Source of the DNA: Sphaerolaimus hirsutus
Taxonomy: Eukaryota; Nematoda; Chromadorea; Monhysterida; Sphaerolaimidae
Direction: 5' to 3'
DNA: 64,000 nt
Assembly (NCBI GenBank): GCA_964036195.1
Contig: OZ038451.1
Coordinates: forward strand, 7,382,529 to 7,446,528
Position numbers and translations under genes: made by a program. Below, one piece after another: positions 30,770-41,881 of the stretch; position 1 is the first letter of the stretch; each line of letters starts with the position of its first letter. The notes under the pieces are model-generated. The model had not been told where the DNA came from. It did not search any database and saw only the letters and a list, made by a program, of their open reading frames with translations.

Positions 30770-33700
30770 TAATGTAGTGTGAAAATGGTATGAATATTTC
30801 AAAAAATCACTATCATCAATCCACAAATGCATCAATTCACAATTTTCAATTTTTTAGCCCCAAGGGTTAGACTTAAAAGGTTATGGTAATGTACAGTAGA
30901 AATGGAGTGCACATCTCAAATCACTGCAATAAAAAACCCACAAACACATCATTTCACAAATTGAAAGTTTTTGTGCCCAGGGGTTCATTATCAGGGTTTT
31001 AGTAATGTGGTGTCAAAATGGAGTGCATATTTGAAATCGCTACAATCAGAAACCCACAAACACATCATTTTATGATTTGAAAATTGTTGGCCCTGGGGGT
31101 TCATTTTCAGGGTTATGGTAATGTAGTGTCAAAATGAAGTGCATATTTCAAATCAAGGCAATCAAAAAGCCACAAATGCATCATTTCACAATTTCTAATT
31201 TATTAGCCCCATGGGTTCAATTTCAGGCTTACAGTAATGTAGAGTTGAAATTGAGTCATTTCAAATCAGTGCAATAAGAAACCTGCAAAATGCATCATTT
31301 TACAAATAGAAATTTTTGGGTCTAGGGGTTCAATTTTAGAGTTTTAGTAATGCAGTGTCAAAATGGAGTGCATATTTGAAATCGCTACAATCAGAAACGC
31401 ACAAATGCATCATTTTATGATTTGAAAGTTTTTGGCTTAGGGGGTTCATTTTTATGGTTATGGTAATGTAGTGTCAAAATGAAGTGCATATTTCAAATGA
31501 GTGCAATCAGAAACCTGAAAATGAATGATTTCACAAATTGAAAGTTTTTGGCTCCAGAGGTTCATTTTCAGGGTTATGGTTATGTAGTTTTCAGGGTTAT
31601 GTAGTGTCAAAATGGATTGCATATTTCAAATCAGTGCAATTAGAAACCCACATCGAATCATTTCACAATTTCTAATTTTTTAAGCCCTGGGCATATTTGA
31701 AATAGCTACACTCTGAAACCCACAAATCCATCATTTTATGGTTTGAAAGTTTTTGGCCCAGGGGGTTCATTTTTAGGGTTATGGTAATGTAGTGTCAAAA
31801 TGAAGTGCATATTTCAAATGAGTGCTATCAGAAACCCGAAAATGCATCATTTCTCAAATTGAAAGTATTTGGCCCCATGGGTTCATTTTTAGGGTTATGG
31901 TAATGTAGTGTCAAAATGGAGTGCATATATCAAATTGGTGCAATCATAGACCCAAATTTGAAATCAGTGCAATCAGAAACCCAAAAATGAATGATTTCAC
32001 AAATTGAAAGTTTTTGGCTCCAGAGGTTCATTTTCAGGGTTATGGTTATGTAGTTTTCAGGGTTATGTAGTGTCAAAACGGAGTGCATATTTCAAATCAG
32101 TGCAATTAGAAACCCACATTGAATCATTTCACAATTTCTTATTTTTTAAGCCCTGGGCATATTTGAAATCACTACACTCAGAAACTCACAAATCCATCAT
32201 TTTATGATTTGAAAGTTTTTGGCCCAGGGGGTTCATTTTAGGGTTATGGTAATGTAGTGTCAAAATGAAGTGCATATTTCAGATGAGTGCAATCAGAAAC
32301 CCGAAAATGCATCATTTCTCAAATTGAAAGTATTTAACCCCATGGGTCCATTTTGAGGGTTATGGTAATGTAGTGTCAAAATGGAGTGCATATATCAAAT
32401 CAGTGCAATCAGAAACCCAAATTTGAAATCAGTGCAATCAGAAACCCAAAAATGCATCATTTCACAAATTGAAATTTTTTGGCCCCAGTGGTTCATTTTC
32501 AGGGTTATGGTAATGTAGTGTCAAAATGAAGTGCATATTTCAAATGAGTGCAATCAGAAACCTGAAAATGCATCATTTCTCAAATTGAAAGTATTTGGCC
32601 CCATGGGTTCATTTTTCGGGTTATGGTAATGTAGTGTCAATGGAGTGCATATATCAAATCATTTGGATAATGGATTGCATATTTCAAATCAGTGCAATTA
32701 GAAACCCACATCGAATCATTTCACAATTTCTAATTTTTTAAGCCCTGGGCATATTTGAAATAGCTACACTCTGAAACCCACAAATCCATCATTTTATGGT
32801 TTGAAAGTTTTTGGCCCAGGGGGTTCATTTTTAGGGTTATGGTAATGTAGTGTCAATGGAGTGCATATATCAAATCAGTGCAATCATAGACCCAAATTTG
32901 AAATCAGTGCAATCAGAAACCCAAAAATGAATGATTTCACAAATTGAAAGTTTTTGGCTCCAGAGGTTCATTTTCAGGGTTATGGTTATGTAGTTTTCAG
33001 GGTTATGTAGTGTCATAATGGATTGCATATTTCAAATCAGTGCAATTAGAAACCCACATCGAATCATTTCACAATTTCTAATTATTTAAGCCCTGGGCAT
33101 ATTTGAAATAGCTACACTCTGAAACCCACAAATCCATCATTTTATGGTTTGAAAGTTTTTGGCCCAGGGGGTTCATTTTTAGGGTTATGGTAATGTAGTG
33201 TCAAAATGAAGTGCATATTTCAAATGAGTGCTATCAGAAACCCGAAAATGCATCATTTCTCAAATTGAAAGTATTTGGCCCCATGGGTTCATTTTTAGGG
33301 TTATGGTAATGTAGTGTCAAAATAGAGTGCATATATCAAATTGGTGCAATCATAGACCCAAATTTGAAATCAGTGCAATCAGAAACCCAAAAATGAATGA
33401 TTTCACAAATTGAAAGTTTTTGGCTCCAGAGGTTCATTTTCAGGGTTATGGTTATGTAGTTTTCAGGGTTATGTAGTGTCAAAACGGAGTGCATATTTCA
33501 AATCAGTGCAATTAGAAACCCACATTGAATCATTTCACAATTTCTAATTTTTTAAGCCCTGGGCATATTTGAAATCACTACACTCAGAAACTCACAAATC
33601 CATCATTTTATGATTTGAAAGTTTTTGGCCCAGGGGGTTCATTTTAGGGTTATGGTAATGTAGTGTCAAAATGAAGTGCATATTTCAGATGAGTGCAATC

Positions 33701-36260
33701 AGAAACCCGAAAATGCATCATTTCTCAAATTGAAAGTATTTAACCCCATGGGTCCATTTTGAGGGTTATGGTAATGTAGTGTCAAAATGGAGTGCATATA
33801 TCAAATCAGTGCAATCAGAAACCCAAATTTGAAATCAGTGCAATCAGAAACCCAAAAATGCATCATTTCACAAATTGAAATTTTTTGGCCCCAGTGGTTC
33901 ATTTTCAGGGTTATGGTAATGTAGTGTCAATGGAGTGCATATATCAAATCAGTGCAATCAGAAACCTAAATTTGAAATCAGTGCTACCAGAAACCCAAAA
34001 ATGCATCATTTCACAAATTGAAAGTTTTTGGCCCCAGTGGTTCATTTTCAGGGTTATGGTAATGTAGTGTCAAAATGGAGTGCATTATATATCAAATCAG
34101 TGCAATTAGAAACCCAAAAATGCATCATTTCACAAATTGAAAGTTTTTGGCCCCAGTGGTTCATTTTTCGGGTTATGGTAATGTAGTGTCAATGGAGTGC
34201 ATATATCAAATCAGTGCAATCATAGACCCAAATTTGAAATCAGTGCAATCAGAAACCCAAAAATGAATGATTTCACAAATTGAAAGTTTTTGGCTCCAGA
34301 GGTTCATTTTCAGGGTTATGGTTATGTAGTGTCAAAATGAAGTGCATATTTCAAATGAGTGCAATCAGAAACCTGAAAATGCATCATTTCTCAAATTGAA
34401 AGTATTTGGCCCCATGGGTTCATTTTTCGGGTTATGGTAATGTAGTGTCAATGGAGTGCATATATCAAATCAGTGCAATCAGAAACCTAAATTTGAAATC
34501 AGTGCTACCAGAAACCCAAAAATGCATCATTTCACAAATTGAAAGTTTTTGGCCCCAGTGGTTCATTTTCAGGGTTATGGTAATGTAGTGTCAAAATGGA
34601 GTGCATTATATATCAAATCAGTGCAATTAGAAACCCAAAAATGCATCATTTCACAAATTGAAAGTTTTTGGCCCCAGTGGTTCATTTTTCAGGTTATGGT
34701 AATGTAGTGTCAATGGAGTGCATATATCAAATCAGTGCAATCATAGACCCAAATTTGAAATCAGTGCAATCAGAAACCCAAAAATGAATGATTTCACAAA
34801 TTGAAAGTTTTTGGCTCCAGAGGTTCATTTTCAGGGTTATGGTTATGTAGTTTTCAGGGTTATGTAGTGTCATAATGGATTGCATATTTCAAATCAGTGC
34901 AATTAGAAACCCACATCGAATCATTTCACAATTTCTAATTTTTTAAGCCCTGGGCATATTTGAAATCACTACACTCAGAAACTCACAAATCCATCATTTT
35001 ATGATTTGAAAGTTTTTGGCCCAGGGGGTTCATTTTTAGGGTTATGGTAATGTAGTGTCAAAATGAAGTGCATATTTCAAATGAGTGCTATCAGAAACCC
35101 GAAAATGCATCATTTCTCAAATTGAAAGTATTTGGCCCCATGGGTTCATTTTTAGGGTTATGGTAATGTAGTGTCAAAATAGAGTGCATATATCAAATTG
35201 GTGCAATCATAGACCCAAATTTGAAATCAGTGCAATCAGAAACCCAAAAATGAATGATTTCACAAATTGAAAGTTTTTGGCTCCAGAGGTTCATTTTCAG
35301 GGTTATGGTTATGTAGTTTTCAGGGTTATGTAGTGTCAAAACGGAGTGCATATTTCAAATCAGTGCAATTAGAAACCCACATTGAATCATTTCACAATTT
35401 CTAATTTTTTAAGCCCTGGGCATATTTGAAATCACTACACTCAGAAACTCACAAATCCATCATTTTATGATTTGAAAGTTTTTGGCCCAGGGGGTTCATT
35501 TTAGGGTTATGGTAATGTAGTGTCAAAATGAAGTGCATATTTCAGATGAGTGCAATCAGAAACCCGAAAATGCATCATTTCTCAAATTGAAAGTATTTAA
35601 CCCCATGGGTCCATTTTGAGGGTTATGGTAATGTAGTGTCAAAATGGAGTGCATATATCAAATCAGTGCAATCAGAAACCCAAATTTGAAATCAGTGCAA
35701 TCAGAAACCCAAAAATGCATCATTTCACAAATTGAAATTTTTTGGCCCCAGTGGTTCATTTTCAGGGTTATGGTAATGTAGTGTCAAAATGAAGTGCATA
35801 TTTCAAATGAGTGCAATCAGAAACCTGAAAATGCATCATTTCTCAAATTGAAAGTATTTGGCCCCATGGGTTCATTTTTCGGGTTATGGTAATGTAGTGT
35901 CAATGGAGTGCATATATCAAATCAGTGCAATCAGAAACGTAAATTTGAAATCAGTGCAACCAGAAACCCAAAAATGCATCATTTCACAAATTGAAAGTTT
36001 TTGGCCCCAGTGGTTCATTTTCAGGGTTATGGTAATGTAGTGTCAAAATGGAGTGCATTATATATCAAATCAGTGCAATTAGAAACCCACAATGCATCAT
36101 TTCACAATTTGAAAATTTTGGCCCCATTTTGGGTTCAATTTCAGGGTTATCGTAATGTACTGTCAGAATGGAGTGCATATTTCAAATCATTGTAATCAGT
36201 AACCCACAAATGCATTATATCACAATTTATATTTTTTAGCCCCGGGGGCCTCACTTAAGG
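30770..36260. repeat. Approximately 115-bp satellite with higher-order repeats
   Basis: The basic unit of 110-118 bp contains GGGTTATGGTAATGTAGTGT, GAGTGCATATTTCAAATCAG, TGCAATCAGAAACCC and ATGCATCATTTCACAAATTG. From about 31570 to 36000 large blocks repeat nearly exactly. The phrase TTTTTAGGGTTATGGTAATG with identical downstream context recurs at about 31768, 33172 and 35031 (spacings about 1404 and 1859 bp), and a variant unit with GGTTATGGTTATGTAGTTTT recurs at six places. Small frames of 60-65 codons in it are repeats of the unit. Confidence 0.9.
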
Positions 36261-37114
36261 ATTATGGTAATGTTATTGTTAACTCCCATAAACTCAGCCC
36301 CTAATTTGGCAAACACCCATCAACTCAACTCCCATAAACTCAGCCTCTAATTTTTAAACTTGTGTCAACAGCCCCTTATCTTTAAACTTCTGTCAACTCA
36401 ACCCTAATTTATCAACACCCATCAACTCAACCCTGAATTGTAAACTCAGCCCCTAAAAACTCAAGTCAACCCCCTATACATGTGAAATTGCATTCTTGGG
36501 AAGCAACTTTGCCATCTACTAACCCTGTTTGTCAAGATTGTGGATCGTGTTTGTAAAGGGCATTTGTACTAATAAATAGTGACTGCATTGTGTGCAAAAA
36601 CACACACGAATCGGGCACAATGAGGCCTGTGATTGTGCCTCCTATCTTTTGCATTGAAGCATCCTTAGCGTGCAGTTCTCTCGAAATTGTATAGGTGGAG
36701 ATACGAAACCATCCCTTAAGGTCGCCAATATTGCAATATGACGTATATCGCTTCGATTTTGGCACGGAAATCATGATTTCGTCATTTCTTGGCCGTCGGC
36801 CAATTCGTTTTTATGTTTTATTTTGTCGGGCGGGTTACTCGCATAAGTCGCGCTTTTGTGTCCAGAATTAAATCTGGCCCCAGGGGTTTATTTTTTCAGA
36901 GTGGGAATTTTGAGAGAAAAATGTGAAAAATGCAACAATAACCAGGATTTATAAGTTTTTACAGCCTTATATAAGGATGTAGATGGTATAAACGATGTTC
37001 TTACGTAACACAGTAAGTGTTTTGAACGTCTGTTATGCATTTCCCGAACCACAAATACATAATGCCCATTTTGAGGGGCGGTATTTCGAGGGGGGGTATT
37101 TCGAGGAAATACGG

Positions 37115-37308
37115 TACTCGGCGGACATCACACTTAGTATGGAAACCTACCATAACCCATCTGAATATTGAACCAAATTTTTTTTACAGTTTTCTCATCA
37201 TAGTATCTCGTTTTTACTATGGAATAATTAATTACGAAGTTGATCACAAAATTTTATTCATTAAATTATGGTAGGTTTTCAAACTAGGTGTGCTGTCCGC
37301 CGGGTATA
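37115..37308. mobile_element. Foldback element TACTCGGCGGAC...GTCCGCCGGGTATA
   Basis: TACTCGGCGGACATCACACT at the left and GTGTGCTGTCCGCCGGGTAT at the right. GGAAACCTACCATAACC is mirrored by GGTAGGTTTTC. It begins exactly where the G-tract element ends (shared TA). Flanking TA supports a TA target. Confidence 0.75.
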
Positions 37309-37539
37309 CCCATATCAACCCATCCTAGCATGTCACATGACGTGATATAATAAGTCTGAAAAAAAATTGGGGTGGATGAACGAAAAACGCTGCAAAAAAA
37401 AACAAAAAAAAAACGGTGTCCGCGGTTTATAGACGGTTTATAGACGTGTATGTTTGCAGACGCTTATAATTACATCTCGATTTTTATTGAATTATGCTAC
37501 CTCTGATTGTGTGGAATTTAAAAAAATTCCTAACGAAAT

Positions 37540-37640
37540 AATAGCCCCCTCGAATAAGCCACCTTCCTCGAATTAACCCCCCTCTAAATTTGCTGGCAAA
37601 AAATAACCCCCCCCCCCGAGGGTATTTCGAGAAAATATGG
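37540..37640. mobile_element. Degenerate C-tract element fragment
   Basis: CCTAACGAAATAATAGCCCC, TCGAATTAACCCCCCTC and ACCCCCCCCCCCGAGGGTAT are interior and right-end phrases of the G/C-tract family, with a decayed terminus (CGAGAAAATATGGTA). Confidence 0.5.
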
Positions 37641-38972
37641 TAATTTATTACAGAACCTTTATTCAGGGCAGCAATATTTGTAATTTTCAGATGGACATTA
37701 GAGATGTTACATCAAGCCAAGCATAATGAATCTGTTTTGAATTGTCCAAGCTATAATAGTTACTGACAGCACTCCACTTGTACTTGTGCATGGCTGCATT
37801 ATTCAGGTGCGTTCTGAAAAAATTCTAATAAAAAAATGGAAACAGAGAAGCCCAGGTTGGGTATGAATGTACACTCGATGCTCGACTAATGATGGCAAAC
37901 CGTCATGAAAAAAGTATTAAAAATTTTGAGTGTTTTTTCCAAAACGACTTTTTGAATTTCGAATTTTTTCCAAAAATAGATTTCGAATTTAGTTTCCAAA
38001 TTTTCGAACACTTTTCAAATCTTTTTTGTGACTTTTCGAATTTTTTCATCAAATTATTGCATTTTCTAGTATTTTTATTGTGTTTTTAGTCTGAATTATT
38101 GTGAGCAAAAGTGGGTGTCCAAAAAACTGTAAAATTCCAAAAATTTTAAACGTAAATGTATATACCGATCACCTAATGAATTTATGTAGATGGTTGTTTA
38201 CACTTCCGAGCTTACAGTAATTAAAACATTTCAGTTCTACTTCGACGTTGGGTTTGGGCAATTCGGTGGGCGAACGTGGCGTTGACGTTTTCGGCGACAT
38301 TGCTGCGCTACGTTGGCAACGTGCCTTTCCGTTTTTCCGGTGCCCCATTGTGTTATGTATGTCCTTTTGGCCAAGGATTGGATTGGAGGTATTGAGGATC
38401 TGACACAAAGTTGACGCTGTGATGTAAATAGTTGTTTTTTTTATGTTTGGAATTTTTTATTTTATTAGGTAGTTTTTTTTAGAGTGAGACAAGTGAGGTG
38501 GCAACAATTTTAATTGTGACAGATTGATTAAAAAGTAATTTTCTAATTTTATTGGCAGTTTAGATTGCATAATAAAGTTTTCGTTTATTTTTCTCTAAGT
38601 AAAAAAAGTGACGCTGCGGTTACATGTCGTAGTGCGTGGATGGTCAATGATGGCTGAGGACGCATAGGTTGATATTTGACTAACTTTCGCTGCATTTTTG
38701 AAAGTGAGGGCCGTGGCTATTGGTCTAGTATGTACTGTGCATTTCTGCATTTCCGATTGAGAGACAAAAGTTAATTTACAAGCGATTTTACAAAAGTACA
38801 CTGATTATAGCGGTGCGGTGATGATTGGTGTTGAAAATGAGAGGTAATTAAAAGAATCGAGTCTAACTCAACAGACATGATTTCATGTTTAAATGCCTAC
38901 TCCCTTGGCTTGTTGTGAGAACAGCCCAGTCCGCCGATCTCATCGAAACAAGCACCCATACAGTGACAAGTG
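37641..38972. other. Mostly unassigned sequence with an AACGATGG relic
   Basis: About 37885-38060 is a decayed end of the AACGATGGC family (AATGATGGCAAACCGTC, then TTTCGAATTTTTTCC). About 38170-38410 is less AT-rich and open on the minus strand for 79 codons, and 38595-38801 for 68 codons. Neither shows recognisable motifs or flanking exons, so I do not call genes. Confidence 0.4.
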
Positions 38973-39221
38973 TATACTCCGGTTACTTTACACCTTGCAC
39001 GCGTGGTTCCCGCTGGAAATGTGCCAACGATGGTTAACGCGTGCGAGTTTCATAAAAACATGACAAAGTTGATTGTTGTAATAATGTTTTTCATAACCAT
39101 ATTCACATCGATAAATTTTTTCATCTTTTTATGGAAATCGCATGATTTAACAATCATTGGCACGCTTCCAACACGAGACATAAATCAGTGCGAGGGCAGA
39201 GTATCATGTACGCCGAGTATA
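38973..39221 (+). mobile_element. 250-bp TATACTCC...GAGTATA element
   Basis: Forward copy of 10003-10252, starting TATACTCCGGTTACTTTACA and ending TACGCCGAGTATA. The interior GCACGCGTGGTTCCCGCTGG and AACACGAGACATAAATCAGT are intact. Confidence 0.85.
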
Positions 39222-40955
39222 CTTATTTTTGAGTGGATTGAGCAGTTCGGTATTTTCGGGGTGTGGTTTTTGCACAGTGCGTATGGGATCAAGAGCATGG
39301 TTAACTAATTAACATTCTGGTAGCAGAATGAGTGGTGTAGCAGCGAGAGTGGTCATTTTCTAAAGATAAGTGTCTTCGGTGGTTAGTGGCTGTTGCGTTT
39401 CGGCATGTGGCGGTGGATTCACTTAGATTTTGTTCGGTTCCGAACTTCTAAAAAGTCATGCAATCTAAACATGCATTTGAGCTAAAAAGATTGAAGTTAT
39501 CAATTTTCCAGTTGCCAATCATTTGCGTTCGTATTTTGCGTCATACCGATTTCACATTCATTTTAACTTTAGGTTTGGTAGGGAATAGGTAAAACTCGAG
39601 TATGTTAATTTTTGTCTGATTTCTACTTTTGCAACTTCGCTATTTTTTATCTACCTAATCCTAGATTGTTTTTTGAGTATTTCCTTTTCCCCTAAAAACT
39701 GATAACTTGACATTCGGATATTTAGGAATTTATGCAAATTTCATGATTGATCTTTATTATACAAAGAGATGAAATAATAAGCCGCTTGTTTTTCCTGTTT
39801 TTCCCCGAATATTTTGATAAGTGTAAAGGTGATCTGATTTGAGTGCGTATTTTATCACTCTGGTGGAATTTCCGTTTAGCGTCTTTAAAACGGTACCGTA
39901 ATTTCATTTTTTCCTTGACAGTCAGTGTGAAAGTTAATTCCATTCGCCTTACCGGTATCCTAATCTCATCATGGATTATCCCTCTTACGACATTTTTTCA
40001 TTGTGCATTAATAATACGTGTGCGTCTTACGCTTTGGATATCAACGTTATCTTCGTTTACTATACGCTCTTTTTGCTGATGGGATTATTGTTTGCATGCC
40101 TATTTGTGTCGCTGTGTGTTTCCCCGTTCGTGGAGGTGGTTTTGGATTTTTGGTAGAATTTGCTGAGTAATTTTTGAATCGCCCGCCATTTTTTCGCGCT
40201 AAAACAAGTTTTTACAGTATCTCTTGTGTTTTCCCTGTTCTTTTTATTCTTCTCGCATTCGTTCATTTTCTATTTTCGTACTCGTTCCCATTCTCATCCA
40301 TTTTTGCGCGTGAATTCTTTGTGTTTTTGTGTACTTTGATCGACATATCCTGTAAACTGACGCCGTGAATAATTTTGGGTATGCCCATTTTCAAATTCCG
40401 CGTGTCCGTCAAATCGGCTGTAAGCATGCTTCTCGTGGTATGTGGAAGTGTTGTCTGGACTTGGCTTATGTTGTTGCGTATAAAAGCGTACCGTAATTTA
40501 GAGTAAGGGTCGATTCAGTCGAAATTGCTTCGGTTTTTATTTCTTGGAGTGTTTTCGAAGGTTTTGTGCCAATTTGGTTAGAAACTCGCTCTCAGTGTGT
40601 TCCCTGTGTTCTATCTGAATGTGTGAATTCTGAGTCTAAAATCGCCTAAAATAAAAACTCTTCTAAAAAACTTCGGACCCCTTGGTGTAAATTAGACATT
40701 CAATTAATTACTAGCGCGTTGATAAAAACGCCATTCGCTAAAAAGCTAACTTAATTGACGTAGCGTACACCTGTGATATTCACTTCGGTGGATTCACCAT
40801 TGTGCGTTGCAAATTCAATCGGTAGTCGCTTTTCCGTTGCCTTACTTTGTCGCTCATCCAACGAGTAGGTGTGAGATCGGTAAAACTTGGCAGTTTGCCA
40901 TAGTGGAATTTGGTTGAGTAAAAAGCAGCCGGTGAAAATTCATGACATTATCAAT
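39222..40955. other. Low-repeat stretch with a possible promoter and a 61-codon membrane-peptide frame
   Basis: This 1.7 kb lacks the transposon families seen elsewhere. A frame at 39971-40156 (+) starts at an ATG and reads MDYPSYDIFSLC..., with one hydrophobic segment of about 25 residues (FVYYTLFLLMGLLFACLF). A TATA-like GCGTATAAAAGCG lies at about 40477-40489 and AAAATAAAAACTC at about 40647. The last two could be parts of an old LTR or a promoter. Without a partner repeat or downstream exons I cannot decide. Confidence 0.25.
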
Positions 40956-41390
40956 ACCGTATTTCCTCGAAATACCCCCCTCGAAACCCCCCCCCCCTCG
41001 AAATACCCCTCCCCCCTCGAAATACCCCCCTCATAATGGACATTATGAGTTTATAACCGAGTAGTATTTTATAATGGAGTAGGAAGCGACGAAAGTATGA
41101 TGAACCTGCTGTCCCCCATTTCTCTATGGTGAAAAGTCACAACTACCGTATTACCTCGAAATACCCCCATGGGGGTTTATTATTTCGCCAGCAAAATTTG
41201 AGGGGGGGTTTATTCGAGGGTTTTTTTATTATTTCGTCAGAAAGGATCGTAGTAAATAGTAGGCATTTGTGTACCCAAAATAGGTAATAAATGTGTCCAA
41301 ACAGGATATATTTGGACATAAAAGCGTAGATAGCTACACAAACTACTCTATGTGTAGCTGCAATGCAAATTAAATGTTTTACAGCCTTCT
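40956..41390. mobile_element. Two partial G/C-tract elements
   Basis: TACCGTATTTCCTCGAAATA at 40956 followed by C-runs, without a clear right end. TACCGTATTACCTCGAAATA at 41144 followed by AGGATCGTAGTAAATAGTAG, matching the left two-thirds of 25411-25845 and then truncated. Confidence 0.65.
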
Positions 41391-41469
41391 GTGCTGGTAC
41401 CGCGGATGTAAATATTTGCACATTAAAGTTCTACGGCTACAAAACAATCCATGCAAACTTGATGTTTTG

Positions 41470-41690
41470 ATTTGATTTATTTTTTTTACATTTTTACCCA
41501 TTTTTCACCAAAAATAGGCAAAAAGATTCAAAAATCCAAAAACCTTTTTGAATTTTCGAATTTTTTGAAAATAAAATCGATTTTTATGCATGTTTTACCG
41601 CGTGCTCAAAAAATTGAAAAGTCCAAAAAATTCGAAAATTTGAAAACGTTTTCGAATTTTCGAATTTTTTTGCCATCGTTACGCTCGACG
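41470..41690. mobile_element. AACGATGGC-type element, right half
   Basis: GAATTTTCGAATTTTTTTGC ending in CCATCGTTA at about 41680, preceded by AAAATTCGAAAATTTGAAAA. One terminus only. Confidence 0.55.
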
Positions 41691-41881
41691 GACATATCGC
41701 TAGACAGTGAATGAAACCATATTTAGGTTAATAAGGTAATGTTATCAATAAAGCCGGAATTAGAGCTCAGCGTCGATTCAACGTGAAATGACGACGTAAA
41801 ATGACGTCGTAATATTAATTACACGAGTGTGGATCATGCTACGGGTCTACAATTTTCTAAGGATAAAATATGAATCAATAC

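Larger units (their letters stand above)
29207..36877. mobile_element. 7.7-kb satellite-filled inverted-repeat element, 9-bp TSD CCCCAGGGG
   Basis: Perfect 14-bp ends CCAGATTTAATTCT / AGAATTAAATCTGG, flanked by CCCCAGGGG at 29198-29206 and 36878-36886. Nine-bp duplications are characteristic of Mutator-like elements. That assignment is inference, and since the duplicated word is itself palindromic its exact length is uncertain. Contents: about 100 bp of unique left end, a 50-bp inverted pair (29315-29375 and 29742-29800) around 370 bp of unique sequence, then three satellite arrays (29832-30348, 30355-30755, 30770-36260), a short return of the second array, and about 400 bp of unique right end. 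No transposase was recognised. Confidence 0.75.
29177..37116. mobile_element. G-tract element split by a 7.7-kb insertion
   Basis: TACTGTATTTCCTCGAAATA at 29177 and TTTCGAGGAAATACGGTA ending 37116 are its two ends. The sequence ...ATACCCCCAGGGG stops at 29206 and resumes as CCCCAGGGGTTTATTTTTTC at 36878, as expected after insertion of the element at 29207-36877. Confidence 0.75.

Noticed and set aside
33885..36195. Recurrent 60-codon frames such as one beginning MAPVVHFQGYGN
   Set aside because: Each is the same piece of the 115-bp satellite; recurrence reflects array copies, not a gene family.
30770..36260. CRISPR-like array
   Set aside because: Units are about 115 bp, contiguous and without unique spacers, in an animal genome. 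It is a satellite.
38169..38801. Minus-strand frames of 79 and 68 codons as a possible gene
   Set aside because: No recognisable motif, no good splice sites and no conservation evidence. Composition alone is not enough.
40174..40368. Hydrophobic 64-codon frame without an ATG start
   Set aside because: Starts at TTG and its composition follows the T-rich sequence. An overlapping minus-strand frame is equally open.
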